A stretch of DNA of 64,000 bases, taken from positions 78,195,982-78,259,981 of the forward strand of contig CM069447.1 of NCBI GenBank assembly GCA_035610835.1, given 5' to 3'. The DNA comes from Ophiura sarsii (lineage: Eukaryota; Echinodermata; Ophiuroidea; Amphilepidida; Ophiuridae). Shown piece after piece: positions 44,134-56,566 of the stretch. The translations under genes were made by a program, and so were the position numbers. How positions within the stretch are numbered: the stretch's first letter is position 1; each line of letters begins with the position of its first letter. Below the pieces are notes generated by a model. It saw only the letters and a list, made by a program, of their open reading frames with translations. It was not told where the DNA came from and ran no database searches.

Positions 44134-44624
44134 CTGGAATAAAATATTTCAACAGTATAAAACAAAGTCATACCGGGAATAGATTGAACGATATTAGGTG
44201 TTGTTTAAGTAATGGCTAATTACTATGAAGGCCCGCCGTGATCGCCATAGATCTACAACGCTACTATTACACCGGATTGGAAGTATGAAAAATAGCAAGG
44301 CAAAGTTGAGTATTTGAGCAAAATCAGTATTGTCGTGGAATCTTGTCAGTAACCATTATTATTAAAAAGCAGGACATAACACTGCGCACAAATTACAGTT
44401 AGAATGGAAGCAGATCTTCGGACATGAAAGAAAAATAGGTTCACAATCGCTAGTCATAAGGCTCACTGTTCATACTGGTCGCTAGTCATACGGTTCATTA
44501 TCCATAAGGGTCTGCCAGTCAAATCCTAGCATAACCCTATAGTGGAGCAACATTGACCATACATTGTGATCAAATGTCATCTCGTTGGTTTGGTATGATA
44601 GTATATAATACCATTTACTTCAAG

Positions 44625-45240
44625 AAAAGTGATGATGCCAAAAATGTAGGTCTTGGCGACCTGGAAAATTAGCATATTAAAATGGCGGCTATTTATACAA
44701 TATTCATTGCATTAACAGTGTCTTATTAAGTGTCCTGATATATGTATCAAACATATTCAATCCTGCTAAATATCATATCAATACGTTGGCCGACAAGGTC
44801 CATCATTTAAAAGCGCCATCTAAAATGTCAAAATGGCCGCTATTTGAAAGAATCTTTTCTAATTAAATTATTCAGGCAAGGTTATATCATTGAACAAGAT
44901 AATTGGGTTAAACATGTTCTCGTTGTTTTCAGATTATAGAATACACAACTTGATGATGCCAACAATACGTGTGTAGACGACCAGAGAAATTAACATATCA
45001 AAATGGTGGCTAACTTAAAAATATCATATATACCGTATTTATTGTAGTAACAATGTATTAATTAGTTAATATTAAACATAGCCAATCCTAAAAACAATAT
45101 ATCAATACGTACAATGGTTCAATCATTCATTAGAGCCATCTTGGATTTCAAAATGGCCGCTATTTGAAAGAATTTGTCACATCTTATTCAAATATTCAGG
45201 CAAAGTTATGTCATTTAAAACAAGATAATTGAAGAAAAAA
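44625..45240. repeat. About 310-bp tandem duplication in intron
   Basis: Two copies (about 44625-44930 and 44945-45240) share GATGATGCCAA, CAAAATGGCCGCTATTTGAA and ATTCAGGCAA. They are diverged by substitutions and indels, so the duplication is old. Confidence 0.7.
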
Positions 45241-47067
45241 CGACTTTAAAATGACATCGTCATTTTGAAAATGCCTACAGTTATGAATGGTCTAATAACC
45301 AGTTGGAATCACGGACAAAGTCAGCAAAGGCTCCAAAAATGCTTCATTTGTGTCATGTTTCTATTGTTCAATCAGGTATTTGATCTTTAACAATAACGTT
45401 AGACTGAAATTATTATAAAATCGTGGAAGTTGTACTTTCTCCAAGTACACTATAGAACTGCTTTGTGCTTTTGACATTTACTACCTAAGTACCCTTAACC
45501 TTAACATGCTTAACAACAGGTTTCTTATATATTCCCGCTATGTGTAATTGACACACATCTTCACTAATGTGTATGTCATAGAAGGAATATCCATGAGTAT
45601 ATCATCGCCATTACTGCGATTCGCAATAGATCTCATAAAATCCATCATAAGATCATGTATTTAAGAGAAAGACTGGGGGTCCTTATGAATAAAGAACCAC
45701 TGTTTATAGTGTTTCAATAACGTTCCATTGCAATTTCCTTGCGCCAATAGCAACCCCTGGAACTCTTTCAAATGTGTCACTGGGGTTACAGTTTCTGAAT
45801 CTGAGTTTGATTCTGGTTTGGTGTCCATGCAGCTTTATCAAATCGGGTACGTAATGCTGCATATTTCAATCCCTGTAGTGCTAAAAGCCACATACACACA
45901 CGGGTGCAAGAATGTTTGGATGGAATATGGTACTCTGCACGGCATTCACCAGGCTTGCAAATATTGCAGCAGATCATGTCATTTAAAGCCATTTTGGCAT
46001 AACAGAGGGTTGCGCTATGTTGAAAGACATAAAATTTAAAAAAAAGGAATAGAGATAGTGTACATTGGTATAATAGCGCTTGTCATAGACCTATCCAGTT
46101 AGCGCACAACCTCTGATGACGAGATTGGTGTGGACCCTCAGCATAGCCTCCGCAAAACTGCTGTAACACCTTCATTATTCATTTAATCTATATAAAAGTA
46201 TACATTTTCTTGAAGAAAAGGGTTCATTTAATCTATATTAAAGTATACATTTTCTTGAAGGAAAGGGTTCAATGAATCCAGCCATGAACATGAAATTGAC
46301 CATTTTGAAAAAATAAATAAAAAAACAGGGTGTTTTTTTTTCTCGAGGATATCTGATTTATTTTTTGAATTATTGACCAAAATGTGCCAAAAATGTGATT
46401 TTTATGATTTTGAAGGTACAAAACAAATCCCAGTTTTGTCACTTTTGGGTCAATAATTCAAAAAATAAATCAGATATTTAACAACGACATAAAAACATTT
46501 ATTACTACATTACATAATATGCATCATAATATTCTTATGACTTATGACCCATGGCCATAATTATACTGATCAGTTATTCCGATTTAGCATGTGGTTTTTG
46601 AGCATTTTTAATGTTCGTTTACATGCATACGAATTGTTATGTCGAACGCCATTGTATCTCCTAAAGACAGCCCGCGTTCCATTGTAATCTCCAACCGTCG
46701 TCCATGATTATAGAGGGAGCCGTACTGATAATACAGGGGTTTATCACACTTATGAATGACTAGCAGTTCTTATGACTAACTGGTGGACCCCACTGAAAAG
46801 AGTCACTCCCACATGTTTTGTGAGTTTGTAAAGATTACTGGGAGAGTCATGTATCTCAGTTGAATCCAACATTTATGGAATAAAGCATAACGACGGAATA
46901 AAGCGTAACAACACTATTTATGTGTGTGTCATTACGCAGTTGCGTCCATAGTTTAAGTCACTATATGAACCAAACCGTTCATTGTTTTTGTGTTTTTTGT
47001 TTTGCTTTTTCGTTCTTGTGTGTGGTGTTTTTTCTGATATTGCTTCCAATACAGATTGTATACTCAC
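45241..47067. other. Intron, no exon supported
   Basis: It contains a 47-bp direct duplication at 46178-46270 (TCATTTAATCTATAT) and the foldback at 46349-46477. Frames on both strands at 45728-46039 were considered but lack splice or domain support. Confidence 0.45.
46349..46477. mobile_element. 129-bp foldback element
   Basis: ATATCTGATTTATTTTTTGA at the left is inverted at the right (TCAAAAAATAAATCAGATAT), the arms extending to about 33 bp through ATTATTGACC. Confidence 0.7.
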
Positions 47068-47214
47068 CTTCTGTGTGACCCACATCCCTGAGATATAGTT
47101 CATTGACGTCGATTGAATTCCAGTTTTGACTTTAAACTGAGTCACGGTTTTATCCTGGCCTATACCACCCTGCGTTTGCAGTCCTGTTACTACGGCCTGT
47201 TGTCCCAAGTCTAC
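47068..47214 (-). CDS. Discoidin (F5/8 type C) domain, exon 2
   Basis: 147 nt, 49 codons, phase 0 at both ends. Acceptor TTACCACAACAG, donor GTGAGT. It reads VDLGQQAVVTGLQTQGGIG, then VTQFKVKTG. Joined to exon 1 (ending WIQ), it recreates the WIQVDLG core and TGLQTQG strand of an F5/8 type C domain. The usual aromatic and Asp-Gly residues after the F-V strand (YS-DG-W) are replaced by a QSTSMN-containing segment. It probably acts extracellularly in carbohydrate or lipid binding. Confidence 0.85.
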
Positions 47215-47224
47215 CTGTTGTGGT

Positions 47225-47355
47225 AAATATACAGTTGATACAAAATGTTTAACCTATGGTCCTAGCAGATTCTATCTGAATCCACAGTGTCATATCATCC
47301 TCATGTTTAACCTACGGTCGTAGCAGACCCTACCTGAATCAACGGTGCCATTGCA
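47225..47355. repeat. Degenerate outlying units of the 58-bp array
   Basis: Two diverged units that still carry ACCTGAATC/ATCTGAATC and ATCATCCTCATGTTTAACCT. One donor is mutated (CAGATAG), the other intact (CAGGTAG). They lie about 10 nt upstream of the exon 2 acceptor, so the array once reached nearly the whole intron or was carried there. Confidence 0.8.
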
Positions 47356-48270
47356 TTTGATTTGATTTGATTACATTTAGGTCCTACGACCTTGGATAAC
47401 TCAATAACCATCTATTAGCTTGTTTCCATTGGGGTCCGTTAGATGTGTGAACAGTGTGATGAATCCCTAAGTATTTCAATACTGGAGTAGTGAAATACTG
47501 CCCTCTATCGTTTAGACAGTCCAATGTATGACAGGCTGCCTGCCGGGGAGATAGGTTCTTTCTAGCAGGAACAAGATGGCCGACTCCATGAACAAGACGC
47601 ACATGGTTTTGGTGTGAACACATCAGCAGATTTCGTCGATAAAACGGCTAATCTTTTCCTCAAACACTTTATTTGCATCGAACAATTGATGAACGGTAAA
47701 ACGCAGTATATAATACTACCGCACAGGCCTGCAACGCAGTTAAGCTTAATTAAGCTCAACATGAAACTCTCAGTCTCAAAGTCAAAGACAGTCATAAAAA
47801 GCATGCATGCAAACGCTAGCTCGCGTCCGGATATTAATTGATTGATATAATATGATTGCATAATAATGACTATTATTTGTATCTTAGTTGAATAAATCGT
47901 ATTCCATGTTTTGATGCCATAAGGCATAAGAAGCTAAAACATGTTTGTTGTGGTTGTTTACATTTAATTATACGTGAGTGAACTCGATAGGTATTTCGAC
48001 CTTGGTCATTTGCTATGCCAGTCATGGCTAACAAGCTAAAATGTAGCGGTGATCGTAACAACAGATACAGACCGGGATGATCCCCTACTCTTTACGAAAG
48101 AACCTTTTAAAGTGCTCGAGTATTGCTCTTCTCGCTTGGGTTAACGAAGCAATTGAGACTAAGAACATTGCCTATGGTTACAGACACATTGGCCACGGCG
48201 GGGCTAGAACTCAAAAAACCTTATGATTATAAATCCCGCGCTGTTCCACAGTACTGGACCACATGTGCTC
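47356..48270 (-). mobile_element. Retroposon splitting the 58-bp array
   Basis: On the minus strand the 3' end is GGTCGTAGGACCTAAATG followed by TAATCAAATCAAATC, an AAATC-type tail like that of the LINE at 30248-32150. The 5' part has a B-box-like GAGTTCTAGCC and a body segment, CGTAAAGAGTAGGGGATCAT, shared with 16080. It interrupts one 58-bp unit between GTGCCAT and ATCATCC. It is probably a tRNA-derived SINE mobilised by an L2-like LINE. Confidence 0.55.
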
Positions 48271-51200
48271 TCACAAAATCATCCTCATGTTTAACCCACG
48301 GTCCTATCATTAGCAGACCCTACCTGAATCCACGGTGCCATATCATCCTCGTGTTTAACATATGGTCGTAGTAGACCCTACCTGAATCCACGGTGCCATA
48401 TCATCCTCATGTTTAACATATGGTCGTAGTAGACCCTACCTGAATCCACGGTGCCATATCATTCTCATGTTTAACATATGGTCGTAGTAGACCCTACCTG
48501 AATCCACGGTGCCGTATCATCCTCGTGTTTAACATATGATCGTAGTAGACCCTACCTGAATCCACGGTGCCATATCATCCTCGTGTTTAACATATGATCG
48601 TAGTAGACCCTACCTAAATCCAAGGTGCCATATCATCCTCATGTTTAACATATGGTCGTTGTAGACCCTACCTGAATCCACGGTGCCATATCATCCTCAT
48701 GTTTAACATATGGTCGTAGTAGACCCTACCTGAATCCACGGTGCCATATCATCCTCGTGTTTAACATATGATCGTAGTAGACCCTACCTAAATCCAAGGT
48801 GCCATATCATCCTCATGTTTAACATATGGTCGTTGTAGACCCTACCTGAATCCACGGTGCCATATCATCCTCATGTTTAACATATGGTCGTAGTAGAACC
48901 TACCTGAATCCACGGTGCCGTATCATCCTCATGTTTAACATATGGTCGTAGTAGACCCTACCTGAATCCACGATGCCATATCATCCTCATGTTTAACATA
49001 TGGTCGTAGTAGACCCTACCTGAATCCACGGTGCCATATCATCCTCATGTTTAACATATGGTCGTAGTAGACCCTACCTGAATCCACGGTGCCGTATCAT
49101 CCTCATGTTTAACATATGGTCGTAGTAGACCCTACCTGAATCCACGGTGCCATATCTTCCTCATGTTTAACATATGGTCGTAGTAGACCCTACCTGAATC
49201 CACGGTGCCATATCATCCTCATGTTTAACATATGATCGTAGTAGACCCTACCTGAATCCACGGTGCCATATCATTCTCATGTTTAACATATGGTCGTAGT
49301 AGACCCTACCTGAATCCACGGTGCCATATCATCCTCATGTTTAACATATGGTCGTAGTAGACCCTACCTGAATCCACGGTGCCATATCATCCTCATGTTT
49401 AACATATGGTCGTAGTAGACCCTACCTGAATCCACGGTGCCGTATCATCCTCATGTTTAACATATGGTCGTAGTAGACCCTACCTGAATCCACGGTGCCA
49501 TATCATTCTCATGTTTAACATATGGTCGTAGTAGACCCTACCTGAATCCACGGTGCCATATCATCCTCATGTTTAACATATGGTCGTAGTAGACCCTACC
49601 TGAATCCACGGTGCCGTATCATCCTCATGTTTAACATATGGTCGTAGTAGACCCTACCTGAATCCACGGTGCCATATCATCCTCATGTTTAACATATGGT
49701 CGTAGTAGACCCTACCTGAATCCACGGTGCCATATCTTCCTCATGTTTAACATATGGTCGTAGTAGACCCTACCTGAATCCACGATGCCATATCATCCTC
49801 ATGTTTAACATATGGTCGTAGTAGACCCTACCTGAATCCACGGTGCCATATCATCCTCATGTTTAACATATGGTCGTAGTAGACCCTACCTGAATCCACG
49901 ATGCCATATCATCCTCATGTTTAACATATGGTCGTAGTAGACCCTACCTGAATCCACGGTGCCATATCATCCTCATGTTTAACATATGGTCGTAGTAGAC
50001 CCTACCTGAATCCACGGTGCCATATCATCCTCATGTTTAACATATGATCGTAGTAGACCCTACCTGAATCCACGGTGCCATATCATTCTCATGTTTAACA
50101 TATGGTCGTAGTAGACCCTACCTGAATCCACGGTGCCATATCATCCTCATGTTTAACATATGGTCGTAGTAGACCCTACCTGAATCCACGGTGCCATATC
50201 ATCCTCATGTTTAACATATGGTCGTAGTAGACCCTACCTGAATCCACGGTGCCGTATCATCCTCATGTTTAACATATGGTCGTAGTAGACCCTACCTGAA
50301 TCCACGGTGCCGCATCATCCTCATGTTTAACATATGGTCGTAGTAGACCCTACCTGAATCCACGGTGCCATATCATTCTCATGTTTAACATATGGTCGTG
50401 GGAGACCCTACCTGAATCCACGGTGCCATATCATCCTCATGTTTAACATATGATCGTAGTAGACCCTACCTGAATCCACGGTGCCATATCATCCTCATGT
50501 TTAACATATGGTCGTTGTAGACCCTACCTGAATCCACGGTGCCATATCATCCTCATGTTTAACATATGGTCGTAGTAGACCCTACCTGAATCCACGGTGC
50601 CATATCATTCTCATGTTTAACATATGGTCGTAGTAGACCCTACCTGAATCCACGATGCCGTATCATTCTCATGTTTAACATATGGTCGTAGTAGACCCTA
50701 CCTGAATCCACGGTGCCATATCATCCTCATGTTTAACATATGATCGTAGTAGACCCTACCTGAATCCACGGTGCCGTATCATCCTCATGTTTAACATATG
50801 GTCGTAGCAGACCCTACCTGAATCCACGGTGCCATATCATCCTCATGTTTAACATATGATCGTAGTAGACCCTACCTGAATCCACGGTGCCATATCATCC
50901 TCATGTTTAACATATGGTCGTAGTAGAACCTACCTGAATCCACGGTGCCATATCATCCTCATGTTTAACATCTGATCGTAGTAGACCCTACCTGAATCCA
51001 CGGTGCCATATCATCCTCATGTTTAACATATGGTCGTAGAAGAACCTACCTGAATCCACGGTGCCGTATCATCCTCATGTTTAACATATGGTCGTAGTAG
51101 ACCCTACCTGAATCCACGATGCCATATCATCCTCATGTTTAACATATGGTCGTAGTAGACCCTACCTGAATCCACGGTGCCATATCATCCTCATGTTTAA

Positions 51201-53290
51201 CATGGTCGTAGTAGACCCTACCTGAATCCACGGTGCCATATCATCCTCATGTTTAACATATGGTCGTAGTAGACCCTACCTGAATCCACGGTGCCATATC
51301 ATCCTCATGTTTAACATATGGTCGTAGTAGACCCTACCTGAATCCACGGTGCCATATCATCCTCATGTTTAACATATGGTCGTAGTAGACCCTACCTGAA
51401 TCCACGGTGCCATATCATCCTCATGTTTAACATATGGTCGTAGTAGACCCTACCTGAATCCACGGTGCCATATCATCCTCATGTTTAACATATGGTCGTA
51501 GTAGACCCTACCTGAATCCACGGTGCCATATCATCCTCATGTTTAACATATGGTCGTAGTAGACCCTACCTGAATCCACGGTGCCATATCATCCTCATGT
51601 TTAACATGGTCGTAGTAGACCCTACCTGAATCCACGATGCCATATCATCCTCATGTTTAACATATGGTCGTAGTAGACCCTACCTGAATCCACGGTGCCA
51701 TATCATCCTCATGTTTAACATATGGTCGTAGTAGACCCTACCTGAATCCACGGTGCCATATCATCCTCATGTTTAACATATGATCGTAGTAGACCCTACC
51801 TGAATCCACGGTGCCATATCATCCTCATGTTTAACATATGGTCGTAGTAGACCCTACCTGAATCCACGGTGCCATATCATTCTCATGTTTAACATATGGT
51901 CGTTGTAGACCCTACCTGAATCCACGGTGCCATATCATTCTCATGTTTAACATATGGTCGTAGTAGACCCTACCTGAATCCACGGTGCCATATCATCCTC
52001 ATGTTTAACATATGGTCGTAGTAGACCCTACCTGAATCCACGGTGCCATATCATTCTCATGTTTAACATATGGTCGTAGTAGACCCTACCTGAATCCACG
52101 GTGCCGTATCATTCTCATGTTTAACATATGGTCGTAGTAGACCCTACCTGAATCCACGGTGCCATATCATTCTCATGTTTAACATATGGTCGTAGTAGAC
52201 CCTACCTGAATCCACGGTGCCGTATCATCCTCGTGTTTAACATATGGTCGTAGTAGACCCTACCTGAATCCACGGTGCCATATCATCCTCATGTTTAACA
52301 TATAGTCGTAGTAGACCCTACCTGAATCCACGGTGCCATATCATTCTCATGTTTAACATATGGTCGTAGTAGACCCTACCTGAATCCACGGTGCCGTATC
52401 ATCCTCGTGTTTAACATATGGTCGTAGTAGACCCTACCTGAATCCACGGTGCCGTATCATTCTCATGTTTAACATATGGTCGTAGTAGACCCTACCTGAA
52501 TCCACGGTGCCATATCATTCTCATGTTTAACATATGGTCGTAGTAGACCCTACCTGAATCCACGGTGCCGTATCATCCTCGTGTTTAACATATGGTCGTA
52601 GTAGACCCTACCTGAATCCACGGTGCCATATCATCCTCATGTTTAACATATGGTCGTAGTAGACCCTATCTGAATCCACGGTGCCATATCATCCTCATGT
52701 TTAACATATGGTCGTAGTAGACCCTACCTGAATCCACGGTGCCATATCATCCTCATGTTTAACATATGGTCGTAGTAGACCCTACCTGAATCCACGATGC
52801 CATATCATCCTCATGTTTAACATATGGTCGTAGTAGAACCTACCTGAATCCACGGTGCCGCATCATCCTCATGTTTAACATATGGTCGTAGTAGACCCTA
52901 CCTGAATCCACGGTGCCATATCTTCCTCATGTTTAACATATGGTCGTAGTAGAACCTACCTGAATCCACGGTGCCGCATCATCCTCATGTTTAACATATG
53001 GTCGTAGTAGACCCTACCTGAATCCACGGTGCCATATCATTCTCATGTTTAACATATGGTCGTTGTAGACCCTACCTGAATCCACGGTGCCATATCATCC
53101 TCATGTTTAACATATGGTCGTAGTAGACCCTACCTGAATCCACGGTGCCATATCATCCTCATGTTTAACATATGGTCGTAGTAGACCCTACCTGAATCCA
53201 CGATGCCATATCATCCTCGTGTTTAACATATGGTCGTAGTAGAACCTACCTGAATCCACGGTGCCGCATCATCCTCATTTTTAACCCACG
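48271..53290. repeat. 58-bp exon/intron-junction minisatellite, about 86 units
   Basis: Read on the minus strand, each unit is GACCATATGTTAAACATGAG, GATGATATGGCACCGTGGAT, TCAG, then GTAGGGTCTACTAC. The first 44 nt match the last 44 nt of the discoidin exon at 53250-53428 (allowing a few changes) and the last 14 nt match the start of its intron. The exon's own end is the final unit of the array. Nearly every unit keeps CAG|GTAGG; exceptions include CAGATAGG near 52666 and TTTAGGTAGG near 48612 and 48790. The unit length is 3n+1 and every unit carries a TAA in the frame continued from the exon. Variant units (GATGCGG, AGGTTCTACTA) recur at intervals, implying block duplication. Confidence 0.95.
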
Positions 53291-53428
53291 GTCCTTGCGG
53301 AGATAGATTCAATCTAGCAAACCAAGGTCCATATACCCCTGCATTGTCCTTTAAACAACTAGAAGCGGTAATAGCACTGTCTGGTATCTCTCCACTTTCC
53401 ATACCTAATGCGGTAGACGTGGCGCAGC
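53250..53428 (-). CDS. Discoidin (F5/8 type C) domain, exon 1
   Basis: 179 nt, starting with two bases of a split codon and ending in phase 0. Acceptor TCTCATCTCTACTAG, donor GTAGGT. It reads CATSTALGMESGEIPDSAIT, then ASSC, GPWFARLNL, GPWVKNEDDAAPWIQ. This is the N-terminal half of an F5/8 type C domain, including the first Cys, the LGMESG-IPD motif and the ARLN motif. An ATG at 53451 would also open this frame, but the pyrimidine-rich AG acceptor makes an internal exon more likely, with a signal-peptide exon upstream that was not found. With 47068-47214 and 44001-44133 it gives a complete domain of about 152 residues. Confidence 0.85.
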
Positions 53429-53459
53429 CTAGTAGAGATGAGATTGGAAGCATAATAAG

Positions 53460-55555
53460 ATTTTGGAGCTAAGGAAAAACACTGAACAATGTAAGCCTAT
53501 AAGCCGTCGAACTTAATTTCACAATATTATTTTGAAGAAAAAAAATACCTAGATGGTCAGAAGTCACAAACTGGTCCAAAAAAAAGTTTCACTTCTAATA
53601 ATGTTGAGAAATGCACCAATTCTGATTAAACGGGACAAAACTTAAGTTTTACATACTTAATGACCCACAAACTATATATTGTTGGAAAGCTTAAGATTCA
53701 AGGTTTTTTATTTTTGCAAAAAAGAATCAAATTATACAGGGTGTGTACAATTTTTACAGGGTGGAACATAACAAATTTGATCGTTTTTGCTCCTCACAAA
53801 AAAGTTTGATAGTTTGTACAATTAGGGTTTAGCTGAAAATAGTCACCAAAATCAGAACAACCGCAGAAGGTGCTACCAAATTTGCTAAGAATCATTTGCC
53901 CAAAATGTACACAGGAAAAGTACAGGGTGTCTAAAATTATGATGAAATAATGCATACAATTAATGTTTGTATATAATATTCTATGAAATTTAGTTAGCAT
54001 GGACCATTTAATTTAAAAGAAAATGATTATCAAAATGAACTACATGAATATCGTTAAAGTTCCTTTTATTTTGAATACAGGGTGGTCCAAAATAGGTCTA
54101 AATAGCAAATTTTTCATAAATCTATGAACAATTCTGTGAAGAAACACTTCTGGCTTTTTTAGTTAAATGTTTTACTACCCAGGGTAGAAAAGGACTGAAG
54201 ATTCACACAAATGAAATAGAGAGACTGCGATTTGGCCATTGTTTAATCAATAAAATGAATAAAACTGTGTATTTTTTACATTAAAACACTCCCTGAATTG
54301 AACATCATATTCTAGTAGAGAATGTCTAGATAACAATTTAATATTAGTATTCACAGTAGCAGGCACATGTTATTAACACATATGAGAAGTTTGAAAACTT
54401 TCCTATGTATACTTTTAAAATGGCATCAATTTCAAAAGTTCTAGTTTTCCGCTATTTTGTGTACAAACCTATGGGCTCCTCGTCCACCGGCTCCTCGTCC
54501 ACCGCTCCCACCCTTGACTCACTCGACGTTTAGATTGATAACTTTACTGTTGCTAAACATGTGGCTTTAATTCTTTTTTTATTCGGTAGCTGGATACATT
54601 GTCTTTAATATGATACCAAAAATGTTATGTTTTTTTGACAACTTCTATTTAAAATAGAGACACGTATCACGATTTTAAGGATTTTTTGAAACGATCCCAC
54701 CTTATTTGATATACCTATTAGTGACCTGTGACCAGATGTTTTGTGTCTATATCACGAGTTGAAACCAATGTAATATTGACTTCATTTTAGCCATTCTATT
54801 GTAATGGACCACTTGCATGACAGGTGACAAGACTTCACCCTCCGTGTCTTATTTCTATTGTAAGGATAGTTAGCCAGTCTATTGTACTGGTCTGCTTATG
54901 AAAAGTGATAAGACTACATCATCCATCATTCCTCTGATTTCTATTGTAATGACATTGTATTTATGATATCAACAACACATCCCGTGTTGTGAGGGTTTAA
55001 AGATCATACGGTGAAATCGGAAATATATTCAAAATACGATGCATTTGCCCCTTACGCTTGTTTCTAAAAATTGCAACTTAATGCCTATCTTTCTATATTT
55101 TGAGAATATTACAATCGGACATACTTGCGGTAGTCGTGACATCGTCTTTCATTCCAGATTGGTATTTTGATAACTGAAAGGACAAAGATAATGCACATGT
55201 TTAAATAACGATACTGAGGTGTCTAACACAATCTTTTCTGAACTTGCGTAGATCAAGTACCAATGATGCTATAGCCGTCGGATAATATATCCTAGTTAGA
55301 AATCGTATTATTTGATCTGATCAAGTATGACATAAACATTTTAGATCATAGCGATAAAGTCAATGTTTTTATTTTTATTTAAACGGAATAAATGTCATCT
55401 TATCTTTTGTATCTTATTTTGGTATTTAATTTCATTGATTGAAATACATTATTTTCAGTATTTGGTTGGACAACATCTATTATTACGAAATAAAACAATC
55501 ATCTAATCTTGAAAGAGCGATTTATAGTTCAATTGATCATGTTGTTAACAACTTG
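53460..55555. other. No gene seen; CAGGGTG words and local duplications
   Basis: ACAGGGTG occurs near 53737, 53756, 53933 and 54078, resembling transposon-end words, but no full inverted-repeat structure was resolved. GGCTCCTCGTCCACC is repeated at about 54475-54505. A diverged duplication lies at 54780-54960 (TTCTATTGTAA). No exon was found upstream of the discoidin gene. Confidence 0.45.
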
Positions 55556-55559
55556 AATG

Positions 55560-55640
55560 GTACGAGGGGGTATCAAAAAGTTGTTGACATCACCCAGAAG
55601 TGAAGGAGCTATATCGATGAAATTTTGTCAGTGTAATCAC
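55560..55640. mobile_element. Mariner-type terminal fragment
   Basis: GTACGAGGGGGTATCAAAAAG and CAGAAGTGAAGGAGCT match the fragment at 7819-7900. No transposase nearby. Confidence 0.45.
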
Positions 55641-55905
55641 TGGTCCAAAACGTACGAACGTAAAGGCCTAAACGTAATACTTCGTTAGGGATATTCGATA
55701 GAAATGCCATGCCCATACATGTAGAAAGTAAATGCATACTAGAAACATCAAGACAATGCACTGCGTATCTCCACCCTGAAGGCATTATGTTGTTGTTCAA
55801 TTTGTATTTATAACGCTTTTTGGATGTACTAAACAGCATTTCTAATACTCATTGTATATGACCGTCCATAACCTTGATATTCCATAACTCTTACCGTATT
55901 ATCAG

Positions 55906-56101
55906 GTTTGCCAAAGGCCAATGCATTTCCATCTGAAACTATCAAAGTCAAGAGAAAACTGGTAGCAAGCAGAAACATCATTGTTGATGGTGACAGTTCT
56001 TTTATTCCGAACTATTTTCTATATACTTTTACAGACGACGAAGAGCAGAAGCACGACTGTACTCTCAGTGTGTTTTACGCTCTGAACACTCAAAACAAGC
56101 C
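55906..56101 (+). CDS. Candidate exon, function unknown
   Basis: 196 nt open in one frame between an acceptor (ACCGTATTATCAG) and a strong donor (CC|GTAAGT). It begins with two bases of a split codon and ends with two, so it is not symmetrical. The peptide contains LPKANAFPSETIKVKRKL, NIIVDGDSSFIPNYFLYTF and DDEEQKHDCTLSVFYAL, of mixed and non-repetitive composition. No domain was recognised. The rest of its gene would lie on the plus strand on either side; no partner exon was found within the window. It could also be a chance frame. Confidence 0.45.
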
Positions 56102-56566
56102 GTAAGTTACTGACAATTAGATCGTAGATAAACGGTCTTACATTGACAATGAACTAAAGTAGATATGAACACTTACATTGATTATTGAAATGCTGGGATA
56201 CTTTTATTATCTTTACAAACTAACTATACAAGCATTCTACCTGCAAAAACACGATTACATTAGTCCCAATAATCCTGCTCTAATTGGATACATGTATTTT
56301 CACGTTTCTTTTTCGATTATCATTTATCGTTTAATCAAAGTTTAGTATAACTCTACCAGCTTATGTTTGTTGTTGTTTTATGCAAGAAATTGCGCTCTGT
56401 AATTATTATTTACGTATAAAAAGTAATGACGCGTTGGCGTGCAATGCAGGAGGCAATGACTGCAGTGTATTTTATTTTCTAATGTAGTGGGTGTGGTGTG
56501 TACTGTATTAAGTCATTCTAGTTGGACCCCGCAATATTTTTGAATGTTGATATCCCTTGTCAGGAT

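Noticed and set aside
45728..46039. Cysteine-containing frames on both strands
   Set aside because: Considered as an extra domain of the discoidin gene, but no family pattern or splice sites matched.
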